In this document: positions 11,046 through 22,699 of the stretch, one piece after another
How the letters are laid out: each line of letters opens with the position of its first letter
Position numbering within the stretch: the first letter of the stretch is position 1
Assembly (NCBI RefSeq): GCF_018812025.1
Contig: NC_063062.1
Span: forward strand, 36,101,228-36,165,227
Length of the DNA: 64,000 nt
Direction of reading: 5' to 3'
DNA from: Megalobrama amblycephala
Taxonomy: Eukaryota; Chordata; Actinopteri; Cypriniformes; Xenocyprididae
Notes under the pieces: model-generated
Told to the model about the DNA's origin: nothing
Database searches by the model: none
The model's input: the letters and a program-made list of their open reading frames with translations, nothing else
Position numbers and translations under genes: made by a program

Positions 11046-12130
11046 CAAAAAGCGGCAGTGCCACACTGAAAATCAGAACATATTCTAAATACAATATAGT
11101 ACATGAACAAAAACATTTTTGGAGACAAAACAAAAGCATGATTTTTAAATGAAGAAAAAAAAAAAAAACTTCCAAGCATCATCTCTTTGCCTAGCTGGAT
11201 CTGGACATAACACTTCATCCACATCACAGGCGATGTCCTCTCTCACAAGACAGCGAGGGAAGAATCTTCTTTAAATGGCGAATCCATCCTTGCACAGACC
11301 CTGCATCAATTAGGTCAGGCCTTTTCTTGAATGAGGTATATCCTGACATAGGACTGGAGATTGTAAACCTTCCATGCCAAAAAAAAAAAAAAAAACTTTC
11401 TCAATGGGTTTAAGGAAGGAACAGAATGGTGGGAGGTATTGGAGTGAAAACTGTGGACGCTAATGAAACCAGTTTTGGACCAGAGCAGATAGGTGGGAAT
11501 TTACATTGTCCCATATGACAATGTATCTCAACTGCTTTGCATCCATTTGGTCTTCTGCTGTGACGATTTTGTGTAGTCGTTCTAAAATGTGAATATGTGG
11601 GCCGAGTTGTAAGGGCCTAAGTTGGCATGCTGGTGGAGGACCCCATTCTGCGTGATTGCAACATACATTGTGATGTTACCTCCACGTTGTCCTGGGACAT
11701 TCAAAATAGCTCTGTGGCCAATGATGTTTCTCTATCTTCTACTTACTGCTACATTGCCTTCCATTTTGTTGAAGACACATAAACTCACCTTTTGCCTTTT
11801 TATAGTACTTGCACCTGATTGTTGAGTTTACAGTTAAGCACCTAAGTGTCTGCACGCCTGATGGCTGTGTTTGATCAATTGGTTTATAGGGGTGGTATTT
11901 TGGAAAGCAGTGTCTTGAAATGGCAAAGAAGAGACATTATGTTCGATTTCTGTTTCTAATGTAGAGAAGTGTGTTTAGTGTTGTGCAAAACAATGTGTGT
12001 AGTGTTTTGCAAAAAGTGTGAGGCTGAGAATGTGCTTATAGTTGTGCAGATCTGGGCTGAAGTTTTGCTCCTTGAGTGTAGAGTTTCAGTAACTGTGTTA
12101 TTTTTTAATTTTAGTGTGTAAGCAGTCGTA
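11046..12130 (-). mobile_element. IS630-like transposon, minus strand, decayed
   Basis: This contains the transposase remnant described separately. Upstream of it on the minus strand (12130 down to about 11810) is non-coding terminal DNA with 'agtgttttgcaaaaagtgtgag' and 'gtgtgtaagcagt'. The same string set appears near 19330-19440. A 'tataaaaagg' box (plus-strand cctttttata, 11795-11804) precedes the ATG of the remnant by about 25 bp, as expected for its own promoter. Confidence 0.65.
11166..11776 (-). pseudogene. IS630-like (DDE_3) transposase, internally deleted
   Basis: On the minus strand the frame opens MEGNVAVS (about 11770), jumps almost at once into IIGHRAILNVPGQRGG and NGVLHQHANLGPYNSAH, and continues with YIVIWDNVNSHLSALVQNW (second Asp, about 11515). 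The Glu-bearing block reads LPPF..FLKPIEK, with a poly-T-expanded stretch after it (11380-11396), then FFPRCLVREDIACDVDEV. Compared with the copy at 1064-1727 it lacks the N-terminal domain and the first catalytic Asp block, and has several stops and frameshifts. The same family is present in both places, but they are not recent copies of each other. Confidence 0.8.
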
Positions 12131-12601
12131 AACAGGATTAACAGGATTTAACCGACATGGAAAATGATGTAGGTTAGCGGTTCTGAATTTTGGTTTCGAT
12201 TAATAGTCCAGCCTTAATATACACACAGTTCTTCAAAACCTAAAGCTTCTCTTTCATGAGCTCCTATGTACATTTCTGAACAAGATCGAAAGTAATTGGC
12301 AGAGAGATATTAAAAAATTCATGGTAAACATGAAAGCAAGATTGAAACCAAACTATTTTTTTTTTTTTTTTTACTGTGAGCATTTGTAGCTGTGAATACA
12401 GTATTACACAGTATGAAAGAAAAGAAATACATCAACCATGTGTAGTTGGACAGAAACAATTATCTTTACTTCAAAATTATTCATGATTTCTTAATATCAT
12501 GCATGCCATGCGCTCTCCATTTATTCACTAGATTTAGAGCAGTGGCCAATTTGGGCAAAAAATCACAACCCTGTCACAGTCAAGCCTGTCGCACCTACAT
12601 T
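12131..12601. other. No recognisable feature
   Basis: A/T-rich sequence with a T17 run at 12356-12372. Short frames only; nothing assignable. Confidence 0.5.
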
Positions 12602-12830
12602 TCCCTTTCGAAAGGGAACTCAACTCTGCACTGATTGCGCTATGGGGAACTGTCACTTGTGACAGGTGTTCGAAATGCCAAGAATCACAACACTCCAATC
12701 CTATTGGCCGGCAACAGCCTATGATGTCATTATGGCGAGAACCTTGACGTATAAAGGGAGCGCCTGGAAGCAGTCAACATCTTCTCGTCTTTTCGGGACT
12801 GTTTTGTTCGTGCCGTTGTTTCACAAACTC
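12602..12830 (+). repeat. DIRS-like left terminal repeat with promoter-like boxes
   Basis: The block begins 'ccctttcgaaagggaactcaactctgca' and shares with the terminus at 2770-2925 the string 'actccaatcctattggcc', a 'gacagcctatga.gtcat' block, and 'tataaagggagcgcc' (TATA box about 12750). It is followed on the plus strand by a Gag fragment, so it is the left end of a plus-strand DIRS element whose body is missing. Confidence 0.65.
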
Positions 12831-13370
12831 CGGTAGAAAATTTCTCCTTTTATGTCTGCAAACATTCAGGAGAATGTGTTCATCCGTGTCCCAGGGGTTT
12901 GACACTTGATTTACACGTTTCTGCCGTTTTTCTGTCTGGAGAGGAGCGAACGCATAGACGATGCTTGAGGGCGTCGTCTATGTGTGTTCATCTATTTTTC
13001 TCTCGGCTTCTCCGGGACTGACGAGGATGTGTTGGATGACGGTGACGTCCGTGTTTGATGTCACCGCGTCTGATAGCGAGCGCTCCTCTGGCTGCTGGGT
13101 GTGTGAGCTGCTGTGTTTTTGGGACGCGCTTTTTGGCGGGCTGCAGCTGCCGTGGGAGCGCGTTAAGAAAGGGCCGCGCGCGGACGGCTCAACGAACGGT
13201 TCCTTTCTGTCCATGAATGTTGCAGCTCCCACAGACTTTTCATTCTCTCCTGATCTCCGCGCTTGAGATCGGGAGTGCATGGAAAACCCTCTGGCCATTC
13301 AGATTTGGATCTGAGCCGGACAGACGGGAGGAGGTAGAAGTGAGATTTATCTTTCACCTCCCATTTATAT
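12831..13370 (+). pseudogene. DIRS Gag fragment, disrupted
   Basis: Peptides such as KGPRADGSTNGSF and DFSFSPDLRA in the frame ending at 13266, then, one frame over, AEIGSAWK-like and PDRREEVEVRF (about 13260-13345), resemble the Gag of fish DIRS elements. The fragment breaks off at the TA/TG microsatellite. No zinc-binding N-terminal part is recognisable. The homology rests on short blocks. Confidence 0.5.
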
Positions 13371-13430
13371 ATATATATGTATATGTATGTGTATGTATGT
13401 GTGTGTGAATATATACATATACAAATAACT
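13365..13430. repeat. TA/TG microsatellite
   Basis: An imperfect run of (TA)n, (TATG)n and (TG)n that separates the Gag fragment from the next DIRS-associated block. Confidence 0.85.
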
Positions 13431-13787
13431 GAAGCGACGAGTGCTAACTCAACCCAAACTAAAGTATTAGCTGAGAAGCTACTCTAACATAGGAGGCTAC
13501 AAAATAGCAGCCATAAAGCGGCCTTCATGTTTTGAAAACTAGCCAACCTAACGCTACAGTTATTTTGCCCAAAGAACCCCTCCCACACAGCAGGAGACTC
13601 CTAGGAGGATCCGCATTCAAGTCGCCAAACCCGCGTGACTGTCACATTCATTTTGGCACTGCCCAGACAATCAGCTCTACCTCCGGGCGGCGCCGTAAAT
13701 TCTACTGTCAATCAGCGGCTCCTGAGCGGACCCATGTCGGATCCGTGGACGCGTACGCGCCTTTACAGTAACGGTTATATCAATTTG
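13431..13787. repeat. DIRS-associated non-coding sequence, second copy
   Basis: Related to 9588-9720: 'aactgaagcgacgagtgctaactcaa' and 'gctgagaagctactctaacat'. No coding signal. It ends where the 1.83-kb tandem array begins. Confidence 0.45.
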
Positions 13788-16700
13788 CGGGTTTGGCTGT
13801 GGCGAGGCAACGAATTTATGGCGAGAAAAGGGAAACAGGAAATGTGTTATAACTTCTGCATACATTGATTGATGTTTATGAAACTTCAGCGGTGTGTTCG
13901 TTATAGGAGTCTGATCACATGGATGTGACTATTGTGAGTCAAAGTTATAGCGCCACCAACTGGCAGCAAGAAGTGTGTCACTTTCAAAATGCATTGAGTT
14001 CACTCTGTTATGTTTACCTGATTTGCTTCAAACTTCATCAGTGTAATGTCAATACACAGCAGATGTAGACCTGTGACAGGATTCTTGATATTTTAAATAT
14101 TGTTGCCATGGCAACACATCAAACTTTAATAATATTCTTGAGTGTTTTTGAGGCTCTTAACATCCTTCAAAATGCATGAAACTCGATACACACATCAATA
14201 TTGTCAACCAGTAGACATGGACAAAGCCATAGAAATGGGCGTGGTGGAGGGGCTCAGTAGCACCACCTTTTGACAAAAGTGGGGGGGTTAGTTTTTCCTA
14301 CAGTCACCAAACTCGGTACATATATTGTTCTCATCAAGCCGGACAATTTTCTAATTTACATTCATTAGCTCCAACCAACAGGAAGTCAGCTATTTTGGTT
14401 TGAATGTTAATTTTTTGAAAAAACAGGCTTTGAATTTAATACTACTACTCCAACAGGGTTTATACAATTTACACCAAACTTTTTTTACTTGGTGCTAATA
14501 CATTGAAGTTGTTTAATTGCAAACGGATTTTGGATATCTCAAATGGTTTGGCCGTGGCGAGGCAACGAATTAATAGCAAGAAAAGGGAAACAAAGTGTTA
14601 TAACTTCTGCATACATTAATTGATTTGATGAATCTTCGGCTGTGTCTTCGTTCTACAAGGCTGATCACATAGATGTGACTATTGTGAGTCAAAGTTATAG
14701 CGCCACCAACTGGCAGCAGGAAATGTGTTACTTTCAGCATGCTTTGAGATCACCATCTTATGTTTACCCTATTTGCTTCAAACTTCATTTAAATAATGTC
14801 AAAACATGTCAGATGTAGACCTTTGAAAAGAATTGTGATATCTCAAACACAGTTGCCTTGGCAACGCATCAAACTTTTATATTGGTTTTGAATGCTTTTG
14901 AGACTCTTAGCATGCTTCAAATTGTTTGAAACTCCACACACACATCAGGATTGTTAGCCAGTAGACATGGGCAAAGCCTTAGAAACGGGCAGGGAGGAGG
15001 GGCTCTATAGCGCTACCTTGTAGTGCAGTAAATGTGGAGTGAATTTGACAGTCCTTTTATGCTTAACTGTTTTAAATGCCCATTGCCCGCCATGCACAGT
15101 TGCCCTGAAGCCACAGGGATGGCGGTGCCACCGGGCTTTGGCCCGTCATCGCTGCTCGCATCTATATTTATTTTTATTATTATTTATTTTATTTTTTATT
15201 CCGAATATTCGGGCACTTTTGGGGCCCTTACTATGCTCAAACTCATGAAACTTTTGCACATACACTCGGAACCCTCGGCCATCAGGGTCGGGCAGAAGCT
15301 GGTACCTGGGCGTGGCAGGGGGGCTCGACAGCGCCCCCTTGAATGGGCTTCGTAAACTTGGCCATATATCAAACACACTTGCACATATTAGTAAGAAACT
15401 CAGTACATATATAGATCTCATCGGGCCGAACAACTTTCATGCTCTAAGTTATACGCCAGCTCAACAGGAAGTCAGTTATTATGGGTTGTTTGAAAAACAC
15501 GTGCTTTGGAATTTGATATACTCCTTCTAGACAATTAATCCGATCACCACCAAACTCGGTCAGCATGAAGTCAAGACACTGATAATGAAATATTGCCAGC
15601 AGATTTTTGATATCTCGAACGGTTTGGCCGTGGCGAGGCAACGAATTTATGGCGAGAAAAGAGAAACAGGAAATGTGTTATGATGTCTGCATACACTAAT
15701 TGAAGTTTATGAAACTTCAGGTGTGTGTTCGTTATAGGAGTCTGATCACATGGATGTGACTATTGTGAGTCAAAGTTTTAGCGCCACCAACTGGCAGCAA
15801 GAAGTGTGTCACTTTCAAAATGCATTGAGCTCACTCTGTTATGTTTACCTGATTTGCTTCAAATTTCATCAGTGTAATGCCAATACACAGCAGATGTAGA
15901 CCTGTGACAGGATTTTTCATATTTTAAATATTGTTGCCATGGCAGCACGTCAAACTTTAATAATATTCTTGAGTGTTTTTAAGGCACTTAACATGCTTCA
16001 AATAGCATGAAACTCGACACACACATCAATATTGTCAACCAGTAGACATGGACAAAGCCATAGAAATGGGCATGGTGGAGGGGCTCAGTAGCCCCACCTT
16101 TTGACAAAAGTGGGAGGCTTAGTTTGTCCTACAGTCACCAAACTCGGTACACATATTGTTCTCATCAAGCCGGACAACTTTCTAATTTACATTCATTAGC
16201 TCCGACCAACAAGAAGTGAGCTATTTTGGTTTGAATGTTAATTTTTTGAAAAAACAGGCTTTGAATTTAATACTACTACTCCAACAGGGTTTATACAATT
16301 TACACCAAACTTTTTTTACTTGGTGCTAATACATTGAAGTTGTTTAATTGCAAACGGATTTTGGATATCTCAAATGGTTTGGCCGTGGCGAGGCAACGAA
16401 TTAATAGCAAGAAAAGGGAAACAAAGTGTTATAACTTCTGCGTACATTAATTGATTTTGATGAATTTTCGGCTGTGTGATCGTTGTACAAGGCTGATCAC
16501 ATAGATGTCACTATTGTGAGTCAAAGTTATAGCACCACCAACTGGCAGCAGGAAATCTGTTACTTTCAGCATGCTTTTGAGATCAACATCTTATTTTTAC
16601 CCGATTTTCTTCAAACTTCTGTTGAATAATGTCAAAACATGGCAGATGTAGACCTTTGAAAAGAATTGTGATATCTCAAACACAATTACCTTGGCAACGC

Positions 16701-18850
16701 ATCAAACTTTAATATTCATTTTGGATGCTTTTGAGACTCTTAGCATGCTTCAAATTGTTTGAAACTCCATACACACATCAGGATTCTTAGCCAGTAGACA
16801 TGGGCAAAGCCTTAGAAACAGGCAGGGAGGAGGGGCTTAATAGCACCACCTTATAGTGCAGTAAATGTAGAGTGAATTTGACATAGTCCTTCGATGTTTA
16901 ACCGTTTTAACTGCCTATTGCCCGCCATGCACAGTTGCCCTGAAGCCACCGGGGTGGCGGTGCCACCGGGCTTGGGCCCGCCATCGCTGCTCGCAGCTAT
17001 ATTTATTTTTATTATTATTTATTTTATTTTTTATTCCGAATATTCGGGCACTTTTGGGGCCCTTACTATGCTCAAACTCATGAAACTTTTGCACATACAC
17101 TCAGAACCCTCGGCCATGAGGGTCGGGCAGAAGCTGGTACCTGGGCGTGGCAGGGGGGCTCGACAGCGCCCCCTTGAATGGGCTTCGTAAACTTGGCCAT
17201 ATATCAAACACACTTGCACATATTAGTATGAAACTCAGTACATATATAGATCTCATCGGGCCGAACAACTTTCATGCTCTAAGTTATACGCCAGCTCAAC
17301 AGGAAGTCAGTTATTATGGGTTGTTTGAAAAACACATTCTTTGGAATTTGATATACTCCTTCTAGACAATTAATCCGATCACCACCAAACTCAGTCAGCA
17401 TGAAGTCAAGACACTGATAATGAAATATTGCCAGCAGATTTTTGATATCTCGAACGGTTTGGCCGTGGCGAGGCAACGAATTTATGGCGAGAAAAGAGAA
17501 ACAGGAAATGTGTTATGATGTCTGCATACACTGATTGATGTTTATGAAACTTCAGGTGTGTGTTCGTTATAGGAGTCTGATCACATGGATGTGACTATTG
17601 TGAGTCAAAGTTATAGCGCCACCAACTGGCAGCAAGAAGTGTGTCACTTTCAAAATGCATTGAGCTCACTCTGTTATGTTTACCTGATTTGCTTCAAATT
17701 TCATCAGTGTAATGCCAATACACAGCAGATGTAGACCTGTGACAGGATTTTTGATATTTTAAATATTGTTGCCATGGCAGCACGTCAAACTTTAATAATA
17801 TTCTTGAGTGTTTTTAAGGCACTGAACATGCTTCAAATAGCATGAAACTCGACACACACATCAATATTGTCAACCAGTAGACATGGACAAAGCCATAGAA
17901 ATGGGCGTGATGGAGGGGCTCAGTAGCCCCACCTTTTGACAAAAGTGGGAGGGTTAGTTTGTCCTACAGTCACCAAACTCGGTACACATATTGTTCTCAT
18001 CAAGCCGGACAACTTTCTAATTTACATTCATTAGCTCCGACCAACAGGAAGTGAGCTATTTTGGTTTGCATGTTATTTTTTTTGAAAAAACAGGTTATGA
18101 TTTTTATACTATTACTCCTACAGGGTTTATACAATTTATGCCAAACTTTTTTAACTTGGTGCTCATACATTGAAGTTGTTTAATTGCAAACGGATTTTGG
18201 ATATCTCAAATGGTTTGGCCGTGGCGAGGCAACAAATTTATAGCAAGAAAAGGGAAACAAAGTGTTATAACTTCTGCGTACATTAATTGATTTTGATGAA
18301 TCTTTGGCTGTGTGTTCGTTGTACAAGGCTGATCACATAGATGTGACTATTGTGAGTCAAAGTTATAGCGCCACCAACTGGCAGCAGGAAATGTGTTACT
18401 TTCAGCATGCTTTGAGATCACCATCTTATTTTTACCCGATTTTCTTCATTTAAATAATGTCAAAACATGGCAGATGTAGACCTTTTTAAAGAATCGTGAT
18501 ATCTCAAACACAGTTGATCTGGCAACAAATCAAACTTTAATATTCATTTTGGATGCTTTTGAGACTCTTAGCACGCTTAAAATTGTTTGAAACTCCACAC
18601 ACACGTCAGGATTGTTAGCCAGTAGACATGTGCAAAGCTTTAGAAACGGGCAGGGAGGAGGGGCTCTATAGCGCCACTTTATATTGCAGTAAATGTAGAG
18701 TGAATTTGACATAGTCCTTCAATGTTTAACCATTTTAACTGCCTATTGCCTGCTGTGCACAGTTGCCCTGAAGACACCGGGGTGACGGTGCCACCGGGCT
18801 TGGGTGCTATGACTGCTCGCAGCTATATTTTTATTTATTTATTTATTTTT
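13788..18850. repeat. Tandem array of a 1.83-kb unit, about 2.8 copies
   Basis: The landmark 'gtttggc(c/t)gtggcgaggcaacgaattta' occurs near 13790, 15620 and 17456. A diverged version ending 'aattaatagcaagaaaaggg' occurs near 14547, 16379 and 18216. Each unit is therefore an A half (about 760 bp) plus a B half (about 1070 bp) that share the string 'gatgtgactattgtgagtcaaagttatagcgccaccaactggcagca'. Unit starts are about 13788, 15620 and 17456; the third is cut short at a T-rich run near 18850. Units are highly similar throughout. No coding function is evident; the repeated 107- and 98-codon frames lie across a T/A-rich low-complexity stretch. Confidence 0.85.
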
Positions 18851-19290
18851 TTTTTTTTTTTAAGTTTATGAAAAAGTAATTTAAAGTTAGTTGAATTCTG
18901 TCTGAAATGTTCAGAGCAATCATAAGAATACTGATTTTAGTTCAAATTCTGAAGTTAAGCCTTTGATTAAAAAATGAGTTTGCTGTCACAAAAAGTGCCT
19001 ATTTCAGGCTTTAGTATAGCAAAAGTGTGAGATTTTATGTAACTTTTATATTTGCAATTACTGAATTGGTGTAAGGGACATCTGATTAATAGGAAAATAA
19101 TTTTATAATAATATTCAGAGAGCTCCCATAGTGTCCATAACTTATAATAATGATCAATAATAATAGGGATTTGATGCCTGAGATGGGAAAATGTTTTTCT
19201 GGAAGTTAAATATGTCATTAATGTTGTGGGGTTTTCAGAAAAGTAATACATTTTGGTAAAAAAATCTAAAAATGTGTACATCGTACTGGT
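18851..19290. other. No recognisable feature
   Basis: A/T-rich. A 122-codon minus-strand frame (18967-19335) has no recognisable motif and biased composition, and is probably chance. Confidence 0.45.
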
Positions 19291-19455
19291 TTTGTGGAAT
19301 GACTCATATAGAGAATTGTGTGTTGTTTTTTGCAAAAAGTGTTATGATATTGAAAACTGAGTCGAAAGTGTGTGGTTCTGGTGTTTGAGTGTCAGGTTTC
19401 AGAAATTGTGTGACAAGTAAGGATTTTGTGTGTAAGCAGTTGGAAAAAAAAAAAA
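19291..19455. repeat. IS630-like terminal fragment
   Basis: 'gtgtgttgttttttgcaaaaagtgt ... gttctggtgtttgagtgtcaggtttcagaaattgtg ... tgtgtgtaagcagttg' parallels the terminal DNA at about 11990-12130, ending in the same 'gtgtaagcagt'. Confidence 0.5.
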
Positions 19456-19612
19456 AAAGGAGCTGCAATTGTTCTTCTCTGATATATTAAAGTTTTGGTT
19501 GTCTCTATGAGCTACTGTGAAAACATTTGAGAAATGTTTGCACAGTGTTTTGAGAAAATGAAACATGTGATTATAATTTGCATGAATTGAAGGGCAACCT
19601 GTAAAAACCTGT

Positions 19613-20735
19613 TTAGGGACATTCTAAAACGTCCAAGAGCTTTCTGTCCCTCCATTGAAAATGTATGTATGGTAGACTGTCCATGTCCAGAAAGGTAATA
19701 AAAACATCACCAAAGTAGTCCATGTGACATCAGAGGGTCAGTTAGAATTTGTTGAAGCATCGTAAATACATTTTGGTCCAAAAATAACAAAAACTACGAC
19801 TTTATTCAGCATTGTCTTCTCTTCCGGAATCCTTTCCATTGAATTGATTCCATTGAATCCTTTCATCTCTCGGCGTTGGTAATGCCCTTTTATGTCATTG
19901 TTTTTGGCGATTAGGACATCTGCGACATGTACACCTACGCACCATTTTAAAAAATATAGCAATACTAAAATACAAACAATGTAGAATAGCTTGAATACAG
20001 CGTCCGTCTCCCTCAGACTGTAAACGATGCTCAGGCACACCGGATAACACGTCAGCAGCGTCTTACGTCAGCAGTGTCACTGTGGAGTCGTGAACCCGGA
20101 TTGACAACAGACCCGGAAGAGAATACAATGCTGAATAAAGTCGTAGTTTTTGTTATTTTTGGACCAAAATGTATTTTCGATGCTTCAAAAACTTCTAACT
20201 AACCCACTGATGTCACATGGACTACTTTGATGATTTTTTTATTACCTTCCTGGACATGGACAGTATACTGTACATACATTTTCAATGGAGGAACAGAAAG
20301 CTCTCGGACTAAATCTAAAATATCTTAAACTGTGTTCCAAAGATGAACGGAGGTCTTATGGGTTTGAAACGACATGAGGGTGAGTCATTAATGACATAAT
20401 TTAAATTTTTGGGTGAACTAACCCTTTAATGTGAAGAAAGCTTAACGTGGCTTAATGTACTAAGACAGTGATTTTAACCGATCAAACTCACTAAATATGA
20501 TCTTAACGTGTTTAATAACACATTAAGCCTTTTCTTTTAATGGTTTTCTATGAGAGGAAAAGGCTTAACATGTTATTAAACACGTTAAGATCATATTCTG
20601 GGCTCATCTGATTTTTTGCACATAGTATACTTTATTAGTATGATATTTAGTGAGTTTGGTCGGTTAAAATCACTGTCTTTGTACATTAAGCCACGTTAAG
20701 CATTTTTAGCATTTAGAATGTCCCCCTGTTGAGGA
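19613..20735. mobile_element. Composite foldback element with two internal hairpins
   Basis: The outer ends are 'agggacattctaaaa' (about 19615) and 'tttagaatgtccccct' (about 20715). Inside, an arm at about 19640-19835 is the inverted partner of about 20118-20305 (roughly 195 bp with few mismatches, loop about 285 bp). A second pair, about 20437-20540 and 20556-20706, forms another hairpin centred near 20548, its right arm carrying an extra block of about 50 bp. No coding frame. Confidence 0.75.
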
Positions 20736-21494
20736 CAATTACAAAGTGTTCAGATCTCTGTGTTAACTGTTTTGAGAACAATGACTTGAGTTTAGAGAAA
20801 TGTGTCAAATCAATTGAGAAAAACTCTAAAAGTCGAATCTTAATTTTTTAGCCCCCATCCCTACTTATTTTTTGCCATATTCTGTATTGTTTCCTTTTAA
20901 AAAAATATTAATATTCAAATTATATTACCGTAATATAAAATGTGAGTTTCTGCATCACTTTCAAATGTTCTCTGTACTTTTGTTTAATGTTTGTGCCAAA
21001 TCACGACTGTGAGAAGCAAGCATGAGGATTTTTAATTACCATGTTAATGGATAATACAAACAATTTTTTGTTAGTTCATACGGCATGAACTAATTTATAT
21101 AAACTGAGAACAAATACTTTTAGCCTACTTAAAGACACAGAGGTATGGGCATTTCATGTCAAAATATAGGCCTACGTGTATCTAATCATTGCAAATCCTT
21201 GAACAAGTGAAACATGCATTTAAGCCAATGAGACATATCAGAAGGTGTATATGGTGAGTGTGTGATATTTCTGTCATGATGTGGTGAACGAATTTATGTT
21301 TATATATTTATATTAAGTGTTTATCTGCTAAAAATATTGAATCTGTTCACGTCTTTCACATTTTATCATTAAAGGTTTTGTTGCATTTGTCAAAAAATGT
21401 TAATATTGAATAAATATTAATTAATAAAACGTATTCCTTTCCTTTTCAGAGATGAAAAGACTGATCGTTCTGCAGAAATGCCATGATATGGGCT
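20736..21494. other. IS630-like terminus, then unassigned A/T-rich DNA
   Basis: About 20790-20830 ('gagaaatgtgtcaaatcaattgagaaaaact') matches the end near 1840-1872. The rest shows no recognisable gene or repeat. Confidence 0.45.
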
Positions 21495-21740
21495 TACAGT
21501 ACAGTCCAAAAGTTTGGAACCACTAAGATTTTTTATGTTTTTAAAAGAAGTTTCGTCTGCTCACCAAGGCTACATTTATTTAATTAAAAATACAGTAAAA
21601 AACAGTAATATTGTGAAATATTATTACAATTTAAAATAACTGTGTACTATTTAAATATATTTGACAAAGTAATTTATTCCTGTGATGCAAAGCGTCTCGG
21701 TTACGTATGTAACCCTCGTTCCCTGAAGGAGGGAACGGAG

Positions 21741-21911
21741 ACGTACGTCAGTAGTGACCGACGAATTGGGATATCGCTTAGAGAGCCCTATCATCTTCGT
21801 GTAAACTAAAACAAGCCAATGGAATTGGCGTGCGATATTTGCATAATGCGCACCGCCCCCGACAGGTGTATATAAATAGGAAGCGGATGCAATCGCACTC
21901 TGTTTTTCGCT
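21741..21911. repeat. DIRS 1 right inverted terminal repeat (core)
   Basis: 'gacgtacgtcagtagtgaccgacgaatt ... ctctgt' is the inverted counterpart of 27614-27784, with near-identity over about 170 bp. Outside this core, 21694-21740 is unique to the right end and is the part complemented in the internal region at 21967-22080. Confidence 0.88.
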
Positions 21912-21966
21912 GAGGAGACAACTGGTGTCCGCGCTACAGCGAGGGTACAGAAACTGTGGCGACGGG

Positions 21967-22080
21967 ACGTACGTCTCCGTTCCCTCCTTCAGGGAACGAG
22001 GGTTACATACGTAACCGAGACGTTCCCTTTCAGTCGGTCACGTTCGACGTACGTCAGTAGTGACCGACGAATTGGGATCC
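21967..22080. repeat. DIRS 1 internal complementary region (ICR)
   Basis: The first half (21967-22022) is the inverted copy of the right end (21694-21755). The second half (22023-22080, 'gttccctttcagtcggtcacgttcgacgtacg...') is the inverted copy of the left end (27752-27811). The two halves meet at 'ccgagac-gtt-ccctttcag', the sequence a circularised element would have at its junction. In the established DIRS model this region templates joining of the ends into a circle. Both ends are represented, so the ends and ICR of this copy look functional even though its genes are not. Confidence 0.88.
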
Positions 22081-22699
22081 CAACTAAAGCGCCACAGTTA
22101 CGAAACCCCTTCCAGTGCCCAGCGCAAGCTCCGCCGCCCATAGCACCGGCTGGCGGTGAAGGGGGCGAGCTTACACCGAGAGAGTCTACTGCTGTCTAAC
22201 CAATACCCACTAAGTAAACTAGACTACACTGGGGAAGCGAACCCGAAGGGGACGCTGCGGAGACCACTACCTACCCAATGGGGGAGGAGTTTACGTGGGA
22301 ATACACATATGGACTGGCCCGGGGGGCAGTACGCATATGGAGTCCCTGGGATGGCTCCACCTGGTTAGGGGGAGACTCATCTGACAGGTGACAGCAGAGC
22401 TGGCTCTGCTAAGGGAAAGACACGGACTCGGCCCGTAGGGAGTTTTAAACCGTGGAAAATACACATATGGGACCGCTCACGTAGAGGGGTCACGACATAT
22501 GGGCCCCAGCCAACAGACAGCGTCAGCGACGGATGTAGGCCTGGCATCAGACACTCCGCAATGTCCGAGCCGATGGGGGAGGCGGAGGAGCTCGACAGGG
22601 TTCGCCAAGCGGGGAACACGACTGGAGAGAAGTATGCACGTATCCGGCCAGTGGCGGGAATGGCATTGCAAGCCGACACTTAGAGTGGGTACAACACGT
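22081..22699 (-). other. DIRS 1 3' non-coding region
   Basis: Lies between the recombinase stop and the ICR. The palindrome CATATG recurs four times (near 22309, 22333, 22465 and 22496) and also recurs in the equivalent region of DIRS 2. No conserved frame between the two copies. Confidence 0.6.

Noticed and set aside
15032..17190. Repeated 107- and 98-codon frames in the tandem array as a conserved gene
   Set aside because: They cross a T/A-rich low-complexity run (FIFIIIYFIF), have no domain, and are conserved only because the array units are recent copies.
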